Below, one piece after another: positions 25,205 through 33,343 of a DNA stretch of 64,000 bases. The notes beneath the pieces were generated by a model, which saw only the letters and a program-made list of their open reading frames with translations, made no database searches and was not told where the DNA came from. The position numbers and the translations under genes were made by a program. The stretch comes from JACDAN01 sp963834825. Lineage in GTDB: Bacteria > Actinomycetota > Thermoleophilia > Gaiellales > Gaiellaceae. Each line of letters opens with the position of its first letter. Position 1 is the stretch's first letter. The stretch spans positions 62,001 to 126,000 of the forward strand of contig CAWICZ010000014.1 in the NCBI GenBank assembly GCA_963834825.1, written 5' to 3'.

Positions 25205-25531
25205 ACTGGTCGGCCGCTGGACCATGGAAGCGCAGGCCTGCAGATCGACTCCGTGGAGCTGATCGGCTACGACCCCGAGACCGACACGTTTCCGTCCACG
25301 GTGTACTCCAATTTCTCGCCCGAGCCGTTGCCCTACAAGTGGGAGGTCCAGGGCGACAGCGTGACCATCACGGTCTCGCACGGGCCGCTGGACTCAACCT
25401 TCACCGGCTCGTGGCGCGAGGACGGCACCTTCTCAGGCGGTTGGCGACCCAACCCCGGCGCCGACGAGACGGTGAACGTCCCCTACGACATCGGCGGGCA
25501 CCGTCTCGAGGGGGTCAGCAGCTCTGGATAG
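25205..25531 (+). pseudogene. relic of a small DUF1579-like protein
   Basis: A 92-codon frame from a GTG at 25253 reads VELIGYDPETDTFPSTVYSN, then a beta-rich tail ending in GGWRPNPGADETVNVPYDIG. This resembles the C-terminal two thirds of small lipocalin-like DUF1579-type proteins. Upstream, in another frame, LVGRWTMEAQ (from about 25209) looks like the missing N terminus, with material lost between. No ribosome site is present. I consider it a degraded gene; a short expressed protein cannot be excluded. Confidence 0.45.
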
Positions 25532-25541
25532 CGTCTACTCG

Positions 25542-26762
25542 GTGAAAGTCGCCGCCGAGGCCGCGCGCCGCTTCCTCGTGGCACGCCAACTCCTTGCCCC
25601 CGCGCGCTCCCTCGAAGGCGGGCCCGATGCGGTGCGCGAGTTCTTCCGCCGGTTCGGGTCGATCCAGTTCGACCCGATCGCCGTGGCCGGCCGGAGCCAT
25701 GACCTCGTGCTCCACGCGCGCGTCGCCGGCTACGACCCGGCCTGGTGCGACCTCCTCTACGAGCGGCGCGAGGTGTTCGAGGCGTACAACAAAGGGCTCT
25801 CCTTCGTGCTCACGAGTGAGTACCCCTGGTTTCGGGCGACACCGTTTTGGAAGGAGCGGCGCGTCCTCGCCGAGAACGCCGAGGTGGGCGAGCAGGTGCT
25901 CGAGCGGATCCGCGCCGACGGCCCACTCTCGTCGCTCGACTTCGAGCGCGAGCGTGGAGCGACGACCGACTGGTTCGGGATCCCGACCAACGTCGTTCGC
26001 GCCGTGCTCGAGGCATACGCCGTCACGGGCGTGCTCGGCCTGGCGCGACGCGACGGCAACCGCCGCTACTACGACCTCCTCGAGCGGCTGCTCCCGCGCG
26101 AGGTGCTCGAGCGCAAGGTCCCGCTGAGTGAGCAGTTCCGGCACAAGCTCCTGTCGCGGTATCGGGCGCACGGCCTCCTGGCCGCCAGCGGCGGCGGGGA
26201 CATCTTCAACGGCCTCGGCCCCGCGAAGCCGGACCCGGACCTGCCGGGGCATCCGGGGAGGACCGCACTGCGCGAGGTGCTGATCGAGGACGGAGAGCTG
26301 GTGCCGGTCGAGGTCGAGGGCGTGCGCGGCAAGCGTTTCGTCCTGCGCGACGAGGCCGAGCGGCTGGCGGCGCCGCCGGAGCCGCCGGCGTCCGTCGCAT
26401 TCCTCTCGCCGTTCGACCCGTTGGTGTGGGACCGCGGCCTCCTCGGGTCCCTGTTCGAATTCGACTACGTGTGGGACCTGTTCTTCCCGCCGGCCAAGCG
26501 TCGCTTCGGCTGGTACGTGCTGCCGATCCTCTTCCGTGACCGCTTCGTCGGCCGCATCGAGCCGCGGATCGACCGCGACAGGCGGCGAGTGCAAGTGCTC
26601 GGCCTCTGGTGGGAGGACGGGTTCGCGCTGCGGCGCGCCGTCGGCTTCGTCGACGCGATGCGGGCAGCGCTTCGCGCCTACCTCCGCTTCGCCGACGCCA
26701 GCCGCCTCGAGTGGGCGCCGCACCTCGGAAAGGAGAGGCGGCTCTTCCTTACTCGCCCGTAG
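25542..26762 (+). CDS. YcaQ-like DNA glycosylase (winged-helix, interstrand crosslink repair type)
   Basis: A 406-residue HTH_42/YcaQ family protein. The N-terminal FFRRFGSIQFDPIAVAGRSHDLVLHARV carries the QxD motif (QFD) used for catalysis in YcaQ/AlkZ glycosylases, which unhook crosslinked or bulky alkylated bases. Later segments include EAYNKGLSFVLTSEYPWF, three winged-helix-like repeats and the conserved SPFDPLVWDR. The start is GTG at 25542. The 3' end overlaps the convergent RTX gene's apparent end by 14 bases. Together with the AlkA-like gene it gives the window two alkylation-repair glycosylases. Confidence 0.87.
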   Translation: MKVAAEAARRFLVARQLLAPARSLEGGPDAVREFFRRFGSIQFDPIAVAGRSHDLVLHARVAGYDPAWCDLLYERREVFEAYNKGLSFVLTSEYPWFRATPFWKERRVLAENAEVGEQVLERIRADGPLSSLDFERERGATTDWFGIPTNVVRAVLEAYAVTGVLGLARRDGNRRYYDLLERLLPREVLERKVPLSEQFRHKLLSRYRAHGLLAASGGGDIFNGLGPAKPDPDLPGHPGRTALREVLIEDGELVPVEVEGVRGKRFVLRDEAERLAAPPEPPASVAFLSPFDPLVWDRGLLGSLFEFDYVWDLFFPPAKRRFGWYVLPILFRDRFVGRIEPRIDRDRRRVQVLGLWWEDGFALRRAVGFVDAMRAALRAYLRFADASRLEWAPHLGKERRLFLTRP

Positions 26763-28596
26763 AAGGCGCGAGGGACAACGTCGCAGCAGCAGGCCAGCGC
26801 CGACCCGCACGTCCGGGTCTGGCGCTGGCAGTTGCTCTGAAACCGGCCGGACTAGGCCGTCGACATGCCCCGACAGGAGCTCGGACAGCTCGACCCGGGG
26901 AAGCGTCCACTCTTCGCTCGCCCACCTCGAGCACCGTCTTGCCCCTGACGGTGCGAGCATGGGCCGCGAGCCAGTCCTCGCCGACGGCGGTAGCCGACCT
27001 CACGGTGTCGGCTCCGACGCTCTCGATCTCGATGTCGTCGCCGGCGCCGCCGTCGAGGACGTCGATGCCCGGCCCGCCGATGAGGACATCGTCATCCGGG
27101 CCGCCCAGCAGCACGTCGTCTCCGTCGCTGCCGATGAGGACGTCGTCCCCGTCGCCGCCGTCGGCCGTGAGCTGGATCGCCCCGGCCGACAGGCCCGAGG
27201 CCTCCACCACGTCGTCACCGCCCAGCGCGTTGATCGTCAGCCGGTCGTTGGCGGCCTCCGAGCCGGCGATGCTCACATTCGCGGCCAATCCGACCGCGGA
27301 CACGCCCGAGGCATCATCGAAGACGACGCTCACGTCGTCGTCGTTGGTGGCCTGGACGATCACGTTGTCGGGCTGACCGTCGCCCGCGCCGCCGGCCGCG
27401 GCCAGGTCGGTGTTGATCTCGACGAGGTCGGTTCCGGACAGGTCGTTGACGATCGCCGTGTCCGTGCCCCCGAGCGCGTTGAGGTCGATGACCTCGACGT
27501 CGTCGAGGTCCATGACGATGTTGGCGAGGTTGCGGGTGAAGAGCACGCGCTGACCGTTGGCGGAGGCCTCGAAGCTCTCGTTGCCGCCGGAGCCGTTGAA
27601 CAGCATCGAGTCGGTGCCGTCCTGGCCCTCGACCGTGTCATTGCCGTCACCCGGATCCCACTGGAAGACGTCGTCATTGGCACCCAGGAAGGCGACGTCG
27701 TTGCCCTGCTGGCCGTCGACGAAGTCGTTGCCGTCACTGCCGAGCAGCAGATCGATCCCGTTGCCGCCAAGGATCGTGTCGCCGCCGGCCCCACCGTCGA
27801 CGGTGATCTGGATCAGCACGGCCAGGTTCCCGCTCGCGGAGAAGCGGTCGTCGCCGCCGTTGGCGTTGAGGACCAAGTTCTCGGAACTGCCGATGTCGAT
27901 CGCGAACGGCGCCGGGTCGAGGCGGTCGAACCGGACACGCAGGCCGTTGGCGGTCGTGGCGAACACCTCCGCACCCCCGCCGCCGTTGACCTCGACCGTG
28001 TCGGTGCCGCCGCCGCCTTCGTTCAAGTCGGTGTCGTCGCCGGGGTTCCACACCATCCGGTCATCGTCGCTCTGGCCGAAGACCTGGTCATCGGCATCAC
28101 CCCCGGTCAACGTGTCGTTCTCAGAGCCGCCGAATAGGAAGTCAAAGCCTCCGCGGCCGAGGAGCGTGTCGTTGCCGGCCTGTCCGAACAGCTGGTCGCC
28201 GCCCGCGCCGCCGGTCAGGGTGTCGTTGTCGCCGCCCGCGAACATGTTCGCCCTGGGCAGCGCGCCGTTGGCCTCATCGAGGCTGATCGTGTCGCTGCCG
28301 GCCAGGCCGAAGACCTGGATGAGGCTGGTGTTGGCCACGGTGGGCGTACCGCCGACCACGACGACCGCCCCGCCGTTGACCAGGATCCTGCCGGCCGCGT
28401 CACGGCTGATCGTGATCGAGTTGTCGAGGGAATCACCATGCATGGTGAGCATCCCCGCCTGAGCGTTGAACGAAGCGGTCACTGCCGCACTCGCAGGCTG
28501 GCTCGCGGCGCCGAACACGGCGACAGCGAGCACGACGCCGACGAGCAGGCGCCTCGCCGCGCCCCGCCGGCCCTTGTTCCGTCTCGTCTTCATCAT
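26749..28596 (-). CDS. secreted RTX-type calcium-binding repeat protein
   Basis: A 615-residue exported protein with an N-terminal signal (RRLLVGVVLAVAVFGAASQ, cleavage near ASA). The body has many GGxGxD-type nonapeptides such as GGDNDTLTGGAGGDQLFGQA, grouped in blocks around residues 115-185, 265-310 and 490-560. These fold as calcium-filled beta rolls outside the cell. No protease or lipase domain is seen. The C terminus appears to leave the correct frame near 26914-26921: in the neighbouring frame EEWTLPRVELSELLSG continues the usual GKTVLEVG ending. The last ~55 residues are therefore doubtful. ATG with GGAGGAGAG upstream. Confidence 0.85.
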   Translation of the reverse strand: MMKTRRNKGRRGAARRLLVGVVLAVAVFGAASQPASAAVTASFNAQAGMLTMHGDSLDNSITISRDAAGRILVNGGAVVVVGGTPTVANTSLIQVFGLAGSDTISLDEANGALPRANMFAGGDNDTLTGGAGGDQLFGQAGNDTLLGRGGFDFLFGGSENDTLTGGDADDQVFGQSDDDRMVWNPGDDTDLNEGGGGTDTVEVNGGGGAEVFATTANGLRVRFDRLDPAPFAIDIGSSENLVLNANGGDDRFSASGNLAVLIQITVDGGAGGDTILGGNGIDLLLGSDGNDFVDGQQGNDVAFLGANDDVFQWDPGDGNDTVEGQDGTDSMLFNGSGGNESFEASANGQRVLFTRNLANIVMDLDDVEVIDLNALGGTDTAIVNDLSGTDLVEINTDLAAAGGAGDGQPDNVIVQATNDDDVSVVFDDASGVSAVGLAANVSIAGSEAANDRLTINALGGDDVVEASGLSAGAIQLTADGGDGDDVLIGSDGDDVLLGGPDDDVLIGGPGIDVLDGGAGDDIEIESVGADTVRSATAVGEDWLAAHARTVRGKTVLEVGERRVDASPGRAVRAPVGACRRPSPAGFRATASARPGRAGRRWPAAATLSLAPSTGE

Positions 28597-28793
28597 CTCT
28601 CCTCCATCTGAGTGTCTGAGCCGATGCTGGCCCGGAGAGACATGCGGACGCTTCGGGGATGCCCCTAAAGTCGACTCCTAGTGAGGGAACCCGGAGCCCT
28701 GGGTCGCGACTTCCGGCGGGCAGCGAGCCGCAGGCCGCGGGGAGTCAGGCGCTAGGCGCCTGGGTCGGGGGTGGAGCCGCGCGAGGGCCCCGG

Positions 28794-29039
28794 TCAGGTG
28801 CCGACGTAGGCCGCGAGATGCTCGCCGGTGACGGTGGAGCGGGCGGCGACGAGGTCGGCGGGTGTGCCCTCGAAGACGATCCGGCCACCCTCGTGGCCGG
28901 CGCCGGGGCCGAGCTCGATGATCCAGTCGGCGTGCGCCATGACCGCCTGGTGGTGCGAGATGACGATGACCGACTTGCCGGAGTCGACGATCCGGTCGAG
29001 CAGGCCGAGCAGCTGCTCGATGTCGGCGAGATCGTCTCC
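28794..29039 (-). pseudogene. UvrA-type ATPase, C-terminal relic
   Basis: About 81 codons ending TGA at 28794-28796 read DLADIEQLLGLLDRIVDSGK, SVIVISHHQAVMAHADWIIE, LGPGAGHEGGRIVFEGTPAD and VTGEHLAAYVG. This is the end of the second ATPase domain (D-loop and H-loop region) of a UvrA, most like the UvrA2/drug-resistance subfamily. Nothing upstream of 29039 continues it, so more than 600 residues are missing. There is no start codon context. A deletion or rearrangement scar. Confidence 0.8.
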
Positions 29040-29083
29040 CGACCGAGGGCCCGGCCCGGGCGGGGCCTAGGGCGAGCTCGTCC

Positions 29084-29551
29084 TCAGCGCACCGCTTTCT
29101 TCACGAGCGCGCCGATCTTCGCCTCTTCCTTGGCGGTCAGCTCCTTCAGGGCGAAGGAAGTCGGCCACATCGCGCCGTTGTCGAGGTTCGCCTCGTCGCT
29201 GAAGCCGAACGTCGCGTACCTCGACTTGAACTTGTCCGCGCTCTGGAAGAAGCAGACGACCTTGCCGTCCTTGGCATATGCGGGCATCCCGTACCAGGTT
29301 TTGGGCGAAAGATCTGGCGCGCTGGCTTTGACGATCGCATGGAGCCGCTTGCCCATGGTGCGATCAGGTTCCGGCATCTCAGCGACCTTCGCGAGCAGGG
29401 CGCTCTCCCCGTCCGCCTTGCGCGCTTCCGCCTTCAGCTCTTGGGCGCGCTCCTTCATCGCGGCTCGTTCGTCATCCGTGAATCCCGTGGACTTCTTGCC
29501 GGCCGCGGTGGTGCTCTTGGTGGACCTCTGCGTGGCCTTCTTTGCGCTCAT
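29084..29551 (-). CDS. DUF1801/iron-chaperone-like protein
   Basis: A 155-residue cytoplasmic protein. The first ~25 residues are a Lys/Thr/Ser-rich tail (SAKKATQRSTKSTTAAGKK). An Ala/Glu/Lys helix follows, then a DUF1801/YdhG-like domain with MGKRLHAIVKASAPDLSPKT, WYGMPAYAKDGKVVCFFQSA and RYATFGFSDEANLD. YdhG/Fra-like members are annotated as putative iron chaperones, but evidence in this branch is thin. The start at 29551 is supported by AGGAGGGAACG directly upstream. Confidence 0.78.
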   Translation of the reverse strand: MSAKKATQRSTKSTTAAGKKSTGFTDDERAAMKERAQELKAEARKADGESALLAKVAEMPEPDRTMGKRLHAIVKASAPDLSPKTWYGMPAYAKDGKVVCFFQSADKFKSRYATFGFSDEANLDNGAMWPTSFALKELTAKEEAKIGALVKKAVR

Positions 29552-29720
29552 CGTTCCCTCCTGTGCAGTCTCTCCCATGTTCTACCCCGCCCGACCCACC
29601 GGTCCCGGAGCAGCTGGGTCGAAGAGCCGGCGATGGTCACTCCTAAGGTCATGGTGGCGATGCCCCTGGTTCAAGAATCTTATTTGGCGCCAGACGGCGG
29701 CCATAACCACCCGTGAAGAG

Positions 29721-30320
29721 TCAGCGGAGCAGTGTTCGCGCCAGCTCCGCCAGCGTCTCGCCTGTCTGGCGCAGCGATAGCCCATAGCTCTGGCGCAACC
29801 ATAGGAAGGACTCGAGGCTCGTGAGCATGTGCAGCGTCGCCGTTGCTCGCGTCTGGCTGAGGCCGGGCCGCAGCCGGCCCGCCTTGGCCAGGCGCCGCGT
29901 CAGGCCCTGAAGGTCGGCACGCTGTTCGTCCCGCTGCTGGTCGACTAGCGCGGCCGCGTCTGGCTCCAAGACAGCGACCGCCTGCAGCTGCTCAACGACG
30001 AACCCGCAGGCCTCCCAGATCGCGCACCCGGCCTCCACCACGGCGTCGAGCGCGGCACCCGGGTCCTCGAGCGCGAGTGCCTCCTGAATCGCCGCCATTT
30101 CAGGCCCTTCCATGCCGCGGGTGAAGAGCGCCTCCAGCACGCCGAGCTTCGAGCCGAAGCGGTTGAAGACCGTCGCGCGCGAAACCCCAGCGGCCACGGC
30201 CAACTCGTCCATCGTCGCGGCGTGGAAGGCGTCCTCCTTGATCAGGCGCTCGGCCGCCTCGAGCACGCGGTCGACGGTCTCAGCGCTCTCGCGCCGCCGC
30301 GCTGCCGTGTATGGCCTCAT
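29721..30320 (-). CDS. TetR family regulator (divergent from cupin gene)
   Basis: A 199-residue TetR protein. The HTH is in RVLEAAERLIKEDAFHAATM and AVAAGVSRATVFNRFGSKLG; a helical ligand domain follows. It faces a cupin gene across 166 bp that hold an inverted repeat and five GTCTA boxes in 13-bp phasing. This strongly suggests control of both genes. The extreme C terminus is Leu/Arg-rich. Ligand unknown. Confidence 0.9.
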   Translation of the reverse strand: MRPYTAARRRESAETVDRVLEAAERLIKEDAFHAATMDELAVAAGVSRATVFNRFGSKLGVLEALFTRGMEGPEMAAIQEALALEDPGAALDAVVEAGCAIWEACGFVVEQLQAVAVLEPDAAALVDQQRDEQRADLQGLTRRLAKAGRLRPGLSQTRATATLHMLTSLESFLWLRQSYGLSLRQTGETLAELARTLLR

Positions 30321-30342
30321 CGTCGTGCGCAGAGCTTAGCCG

Positions 30343-30368
30343 CTGGACGCTCCATGATCAACGTCCAG
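30343..30368. promoter_or_regulatory. inverted repeat near TetR start
   Basis: CTGGACG (30343-30349) and CGTCCAG (30362-30368) are perfect inverted arms separated by 12 bases, about 23 bp upstream of the TetR ATG. The right arm abuts the first GTCTA box. Confidence 0.5.
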
Positions 30369-30385
30369 TCTAGATGTCGGGTCTA
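30368..30385. promoter_or_regulatory. TetR operator candidate, box pair 1
   Basis: GTCTA at 30368-30372 and 30381-30385, 13 bp apart, fits the consensus GTCTAGATnnnGnGTCTA shared with 30452-30469. Confidence 0.6.
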
Positions 30386-30417
30386 AATCGCCGAGCCTTT
30401 TTGGGGCCCCCCAGGAC

Positions 30418-30447
30418 TTGACGTGCGTTAGATCAGTTGTCTATACT
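30418..30447 (+). promoter_or_regulatory. sigma-70-type promoter of the cupin gene
   Basis: TTGACG (30418-30423), an 18-base spacer and TATACT (30442-30447). The -10 overlaps the first of three phased GTCTA boxes, so a bound TetR would block RNA polymerase. Confidence 0.7.
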
Positions 30448-30469
30448 CTCCGTCTAGATCATGCGTCTA
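30439..30469. promoter_or_regulatory. TetR operator candidate, triple box
   Basis: GTCTA occurs at 30439, 30452 and 30465, exactly 13 bp apart, spanning the -10 element and the expected transcription start. Confidence 0.65.
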
Positions 30470-30486
30470 CCACCAAAGGAGCGACG

Positions 30487-31056
30487 ATGGCATACGCAGG
30501 ACAGACATTGGAGAACCCCGCCAGCGGCGAACGGATCACGTTCCGCCGGACCGCGGCGGACACGGACGGCGAGCTCGTCGCGATCGACCTCGAGCTCCCG
30601 CCGGGCGCGCGCGTCCCGGGCGGTCTGCACATTCACCCGAAACAGGAGGAGCGCTTCGAGGTCGTCGCAGGAACGATGCGGTTCAGGATGCGGCGGAAGC
30701 GGGTCGTCGCCGGCCCTGGCGAGGTGGTCGTCGTCGCGCCCGGCGTGCCGCACGACTTCGCGAACGTCGGGGACGAGCCTGCTCTCGTCCGGGTCGACAT
30801 CCGGCCCGCGCTCAAGATGGAGCGGCTGTTCGAGACGGCGGTCGCGCTCGCCGAGCAGGGACGCACGATGATGAACGGCATCCCGAAGCCGCTCGACCTC
30901 GCCCTGTTCACGCGCGAGTTCGAGGACGAGGTGCAGGCGGCGTTCCCACCGCTCTGGGTGCAGCGTCTCGCACTCGCACCGCTGGCCCGGCTCGCCAGGC
31001 GCCGCGGCCATGGCGCCCGGTACGCGCCGGAGTCGGCTGCGGCGCCCGGCCGGTAG
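30487..31056 (+). CDS. cupin domain protein
   Basis: A 189-residue protein. The cupin barrel (about residues 15-110) has motif 1, GGLHIHPKQEERFEVVAG, with two His and a Glu as metal ligands, and motif 2, PGVPHDFANVGDEPA, with the last His. A helical tail of ~75 residues follows (KMERLFETAVALAEQG). The start has AAAGGAG at ideal spacing. The promoter and TetR boxes upstream show tight control. Metal-dependent dioxygenase, isomerase or binding functions are all possible. A clear terminator follows. Confidence 0.85.
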   Translation: MAYAGQTLENPASGERITFRRTAADTDGELVAIDLELPPGARVPGGLHIHPKQEERFEVVAGTMRFRMRRKRVVAGPGEVVVVAPGVPHDFANVGDEPALVRVDIRPALKMERLFETAVALAEQGRTMMNGIPKPLDLALFTREFEDEVQAAFPPLWVQRLALAPLARLARRRGHGARYAPESAAAPGR

Positions 31057-31074
31057 AGGTCGAGCCTGCGCCAA

Positions 31075-31102
31075 GAGAAGCCCCGCTGAGGCGGGGTTTC
31101 TC
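31075..31102 (+). terminator. rho-independent terminator after cupin gene
   Basis: GAGAAGCCCCGC-tgag-GCGGGGTTTCTC forms a 12-bp stem (one G-T pair) with a 4-base loop, ending in a T-rich 3' arm. Confidence 0.8.
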
Positions 31103-31129
31103 CGTGGTCCTCGTGGCTCTCCTGTGACC

Positions 31130-31176
31130 TGGTGGCCGGGATCGAGCCGGTGACCTCCGGGCTTGCAGCCGGGCCT
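31130..31176 (-). other. tRNA-Ala-like 3'-half relic
   Basis: On the minus strand the segment contains TGCAAGC, GGAGGTCACCGGCTCGATCCC and a terminal CCACCA. This order resembles the anticodon loop, variable loop, T arm and CCA end of tRNA-Ala(UGC). The anticodon stem is shortened, the T loop has C in place of the first T, and no 5' half is found. It may be a duplicated tRNA fragment or an old attachment site. Confidence 0.35.
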
Positions 31177-31235
31177 AGTTCGTAACGGGACGTTCCGCCG
31201 CGTCGGCCCGTCGCCGCTCGGGTAGCGCATCGGAT

Positions 31236-31592
31236 TCAGGCCCGCGTGAAGAAGAGTCCGATCCCGCTTACGAAGATCTCGGCTCCGTAGAGTGCACCCA
31301 TCGCAAGCGTCGCCCCCTCGAAGGCGATGAACGCGTAGACCCCGAGCGCGATCCCCCCGAGGATGAATAACCACGTGAGGAGGGCATCGTTCACGAGGGG
31401 CAGCCGTCTTAGCGTTCCGAGCAGTTTCGATGGCAGGATCGAGAAGACGACTCCGACCGGAACCGCGGCGACGATGGCAAGCACAAGGCCCCACCACTCG
31501 CCGCCCCACCACTCGTTGAAGACGTACGTCCAGACTGCGACCGAAGCGAGACCGAAGAGCAACGCGAGACGGTGGAAGCGGGACTCGAACAC
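31236..31592 (-). CDS. small integral membrane protein
   Basis: A 118-residue protein with three to four predicted membrane spans (about residues 8-25, 34-52, 68-88 and 93-114). It has Trp-rich loops (NEWWGGEWWG) and ends in a short basic tail. No recognised family. Single gene on the minus strand. No ribosome site better than weak purines precedes the ATG. Confidence 0.6.
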   Translation of the reverse strand: MFESRFHRLALLFGLASVAVWTYVFNEWWGGEWWGLVLAIVAAVPVGVVFSILPSKLLGTLRRLPLVNDALLTWLFILGGIALGVYAFIAFEGATLAMGALYGAEIFVSGIGLFFTRA

Positions 31593-31868
31593 GGAGCGAA
31601 TCCTTTGCGGGCGCGCGGGTCGACGTCAAGCGCCCGGTGTGGCGACCGGCGCGCCCGGCTTCGGTCGCACCGAAATGTCGCCAGCTCGTCCGCCGCCGAA
31701 TGTTCGTTGGGTGCGGCGCCCCGAAGGTACGTCTCCGTTCTCAGGTGCGTCGCAGATCGGGGTGTCAGAGCGCGCTATCGTCGCCGTCGTGCCGAACGGC
31801 AACTCCGTAGTCGAGTGGCTGTTGGCCCAAAGTCCGTCAGGAGCTGGGCCTCAAGCACGCAGGTATCG

Positions 31869-32294
31869 ATGAAGCTCTCCCGACGGGCGGCGCGCTTCAA
31901 CAAGCGGGTCACCAACCGCATCCAGGGTCTGTATGCCTGGCTCCTGCCGCCCTGGGCAGTCATCCTCCACCGCGGTAGACGCTCGGGCCGCCACTATCGA
32001 ACGCCCCTCTTTGCATTCAGACGGGACCGGACTCTCGTCATCGCGCTGCTCTACGGACAGGAGTCGGATTGGCTTCGCAATCTGCGGGCCGGCGGTGGGC
32101 AAGTGATCCGTGCGGGACGCACCTTCACCGTTCGGCCGCCCGAGGTCATCGACACGAGCGGGGCCGGCCTTCTCCTCGCGCGACTGTCGCCGCCCGAACG
32201 CGCGTACTGCCGGCTGGCCGAGAAGCTGGCGATTCTCGAGCTCGTCGAGCAGCTGCCCGGCTTCGGCCCCCGCCGCGTCAGCGGACCCGGGTGA
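31869..32294 (+). CDS. F420-dependent nitroreductase-like (DDN family) protein
   Basis: A 141-residue split-barrel protein of the deazaflavin-dependent nitroreductase family. Features are LLPPWAVILHRGRRSGRHYRTPL (the F420 phosphate/polyglutamate-binding Arg/Ser/Gly region) and ALLYGQESDWLRNLRAGGG, the usual W.rNL.a.G segment. Such proteins use reduced F420 to reduce quinones, furanones or nitroaromatics. The start at 31869 fits the family N terminus; longer in-frame extensions have no homologous look. The 3' end overlaps the convergent gene by 17 bp. Confidence 0.85.
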   Translation: MKLSRRAARFNKRVTNRIQGLYAWLLPPWAVILHRGRRSGRHYRTPLFAFRRDRTLVIALLYGQESDWLRNLRAGGGQVIRAGRTFTVRPPEVIDTSGAGLLLARLSPPERAYCRLAEKLAILELVEQLPGFGPRRVSGPG

Positions 32295-33153
32295 CGCGCT
32301 CGAGTACCCGGACTGGGAACGGCATGGGTGGAGCGCGCCAGACGTGTCGCTTCTCATAGGGCCACGCGTAGATCGGGCTGCCGTCGCGAACCAGCTCGAG
32401 CAAGCGTGGTTCGCCGAGTTCTTCGGCAGACCACTTGTACAGGCGTTGCAGCCGCGGCACGATCACCGCGTAGTCGAGCAACCGACCGAGACGCTGCTCG
32501 TCGGCGACGTACCACTCGACGTCGCGGGCGAGCGGGTAGTGGTTCGGGATCACGCGGCGGAGCGAGAGAAACGCGCCAGCCAGCCCGAGCCGGGGATCGC
32601 CGAGCACGCGGCTGAATGGAGCGACCCGTCCCAGCGCCAGGCGCGGCGCCGCGACGAGTGCGTGCGCGTAGAGGACGCGCGCCAGCGCGACGTTCATGAA
32701 GAAACGCTCTGGGGCAATCTCTGCGGGGGCAAGTCGTTCGTGTTCCAAGTAGCCGGCCACGATGCTGGAGTTGTGAGCCCGGTACCAATGAGACGGTCTC
32801 GGGGTGGCGACGAACTCCAGCCACAGCCGCACGGCGTGCGACGACGGCAGTCCGGGAAGACCGCCGACCAGCGCGACCGCTTCGCATCCGTCTCGCAGCA
32901 GGCGCTCGTTGACCGCCCGCCACCAGAGGCTGCCGGGGGACGATGCTTCGAGCGGGTTGAGCAGACCGCGCTGAGCCTGCCAGCGCATGAACGACAGCGC
33001 CGCCCGTCGGAACGGCACGTGTCGGGGCGCGCGTCCGGTCGGCCCGTGGTAGGTCCGGGCGAGCAGCGCGAGACGCGCCGCCGGATCGTCGCGCGTCGCC
33101 CCGACCTGCGCCTCAGCCCAGGCGAGCGCGTCTCGGTGTTCGCTCATCGCCAA
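32278..33153 (-). CDS. conserved actinobacterial protein of unknown function
   Basis: A 291-residue, mostly helical cytoplasmic protein with no signal or clear membrane span. Conserved-looking blocks are SLWWRAVNERLLRDGCEA, SHWYRAHNSSIVAGYLEHE, ERFFMNVALARVLYAHALV, LSLRRVIPNHYPL, VPRLQRLYKWSAEELG and a closing AWPYEKRHVW. The many conserved Arg, His and Trp residues suggest a ligand- or heme-binding helical bundle, but I do not recognise a characterised family. It overlaps the DDN-like gene end to end. Confidence 0.7.
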   Translation of the reverse strand: MAMSEHRDALAWAEAQVGATRDDPAARLALLARTYHGPTGRAPRHVPFRRAALSFMRWQAQRGLLNPLEASSPGSLWWRAVNERLLRDGCEAVALVGGLPGLPSSHAVRLWLEFVATPRPSHWYRAHNSSIVAGYLEHERLAPAEIAPERFFMNVALARVLYAHALVAAPRLALGRVAPFSRVLGDPRLGLAGAFLSLRRVIPNHYPLARDVEWYVADEQRLGRLLDYAVIVPRLQRLYKWSAEELGEPRLLELVRDGSPIYAWPYEKRHVWRAPPMPFPVRVLERVTRVR

Positions 33154-33306
33154 CTCGAGAACGGCTCCTCAGGCATGAGTGGATCATCCGCGCACGCGGA
33201 AGTATCGGTCGAGCTCGTCGCGTATTCCCGGCCGAGCGGCTCCGCCTACTCGGCCTGACGATCGTCGACTGAAGGAAGAGGCAAGCGCGAAGCGCATCCC
33301 AGACTG

Positions 33307-33343
33307 TTGACTCGGTGAGCGCTCGCAAGGTACTATGTAGTGC
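33307..33343 (+). promoter_or_regulatory. promoter of PadR/HAAS operon, probably leaderless
   Basis: TTGACT (33307-33312), 18-base spacer, TACTAT (33331-33336); the ATG begins seven bases later, so transcription should start at or next to the start codon. ACTAtgTAGT around the -10 is a short dyad and possible PadR site. Confidence 0.6.

Noticed and set aside
25515..26960. 481-codon minus-strand frame opposite the YcaQ-like gene
   Set aside because: Shadow of the plus-strand gene for most of its length; only its first ~25 codons carry a real signal, the displaced tail of the RTX protein.
26536..28137. 533-codon plus-strand frame opposite the RTX gene
   Set aside because: Val/Asp-rich repetitive translation is the mirror of the GGxGxD repeats; no ribosome site.
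26990..28260. Repeated DNA in the RTX gene taken as a repeat or CRISPR-like array
   Set aside because: The repetition is codon-level nonapeptide repeats without constant DNA units or spacers. No CRISPR array is seen anywhere in the window.
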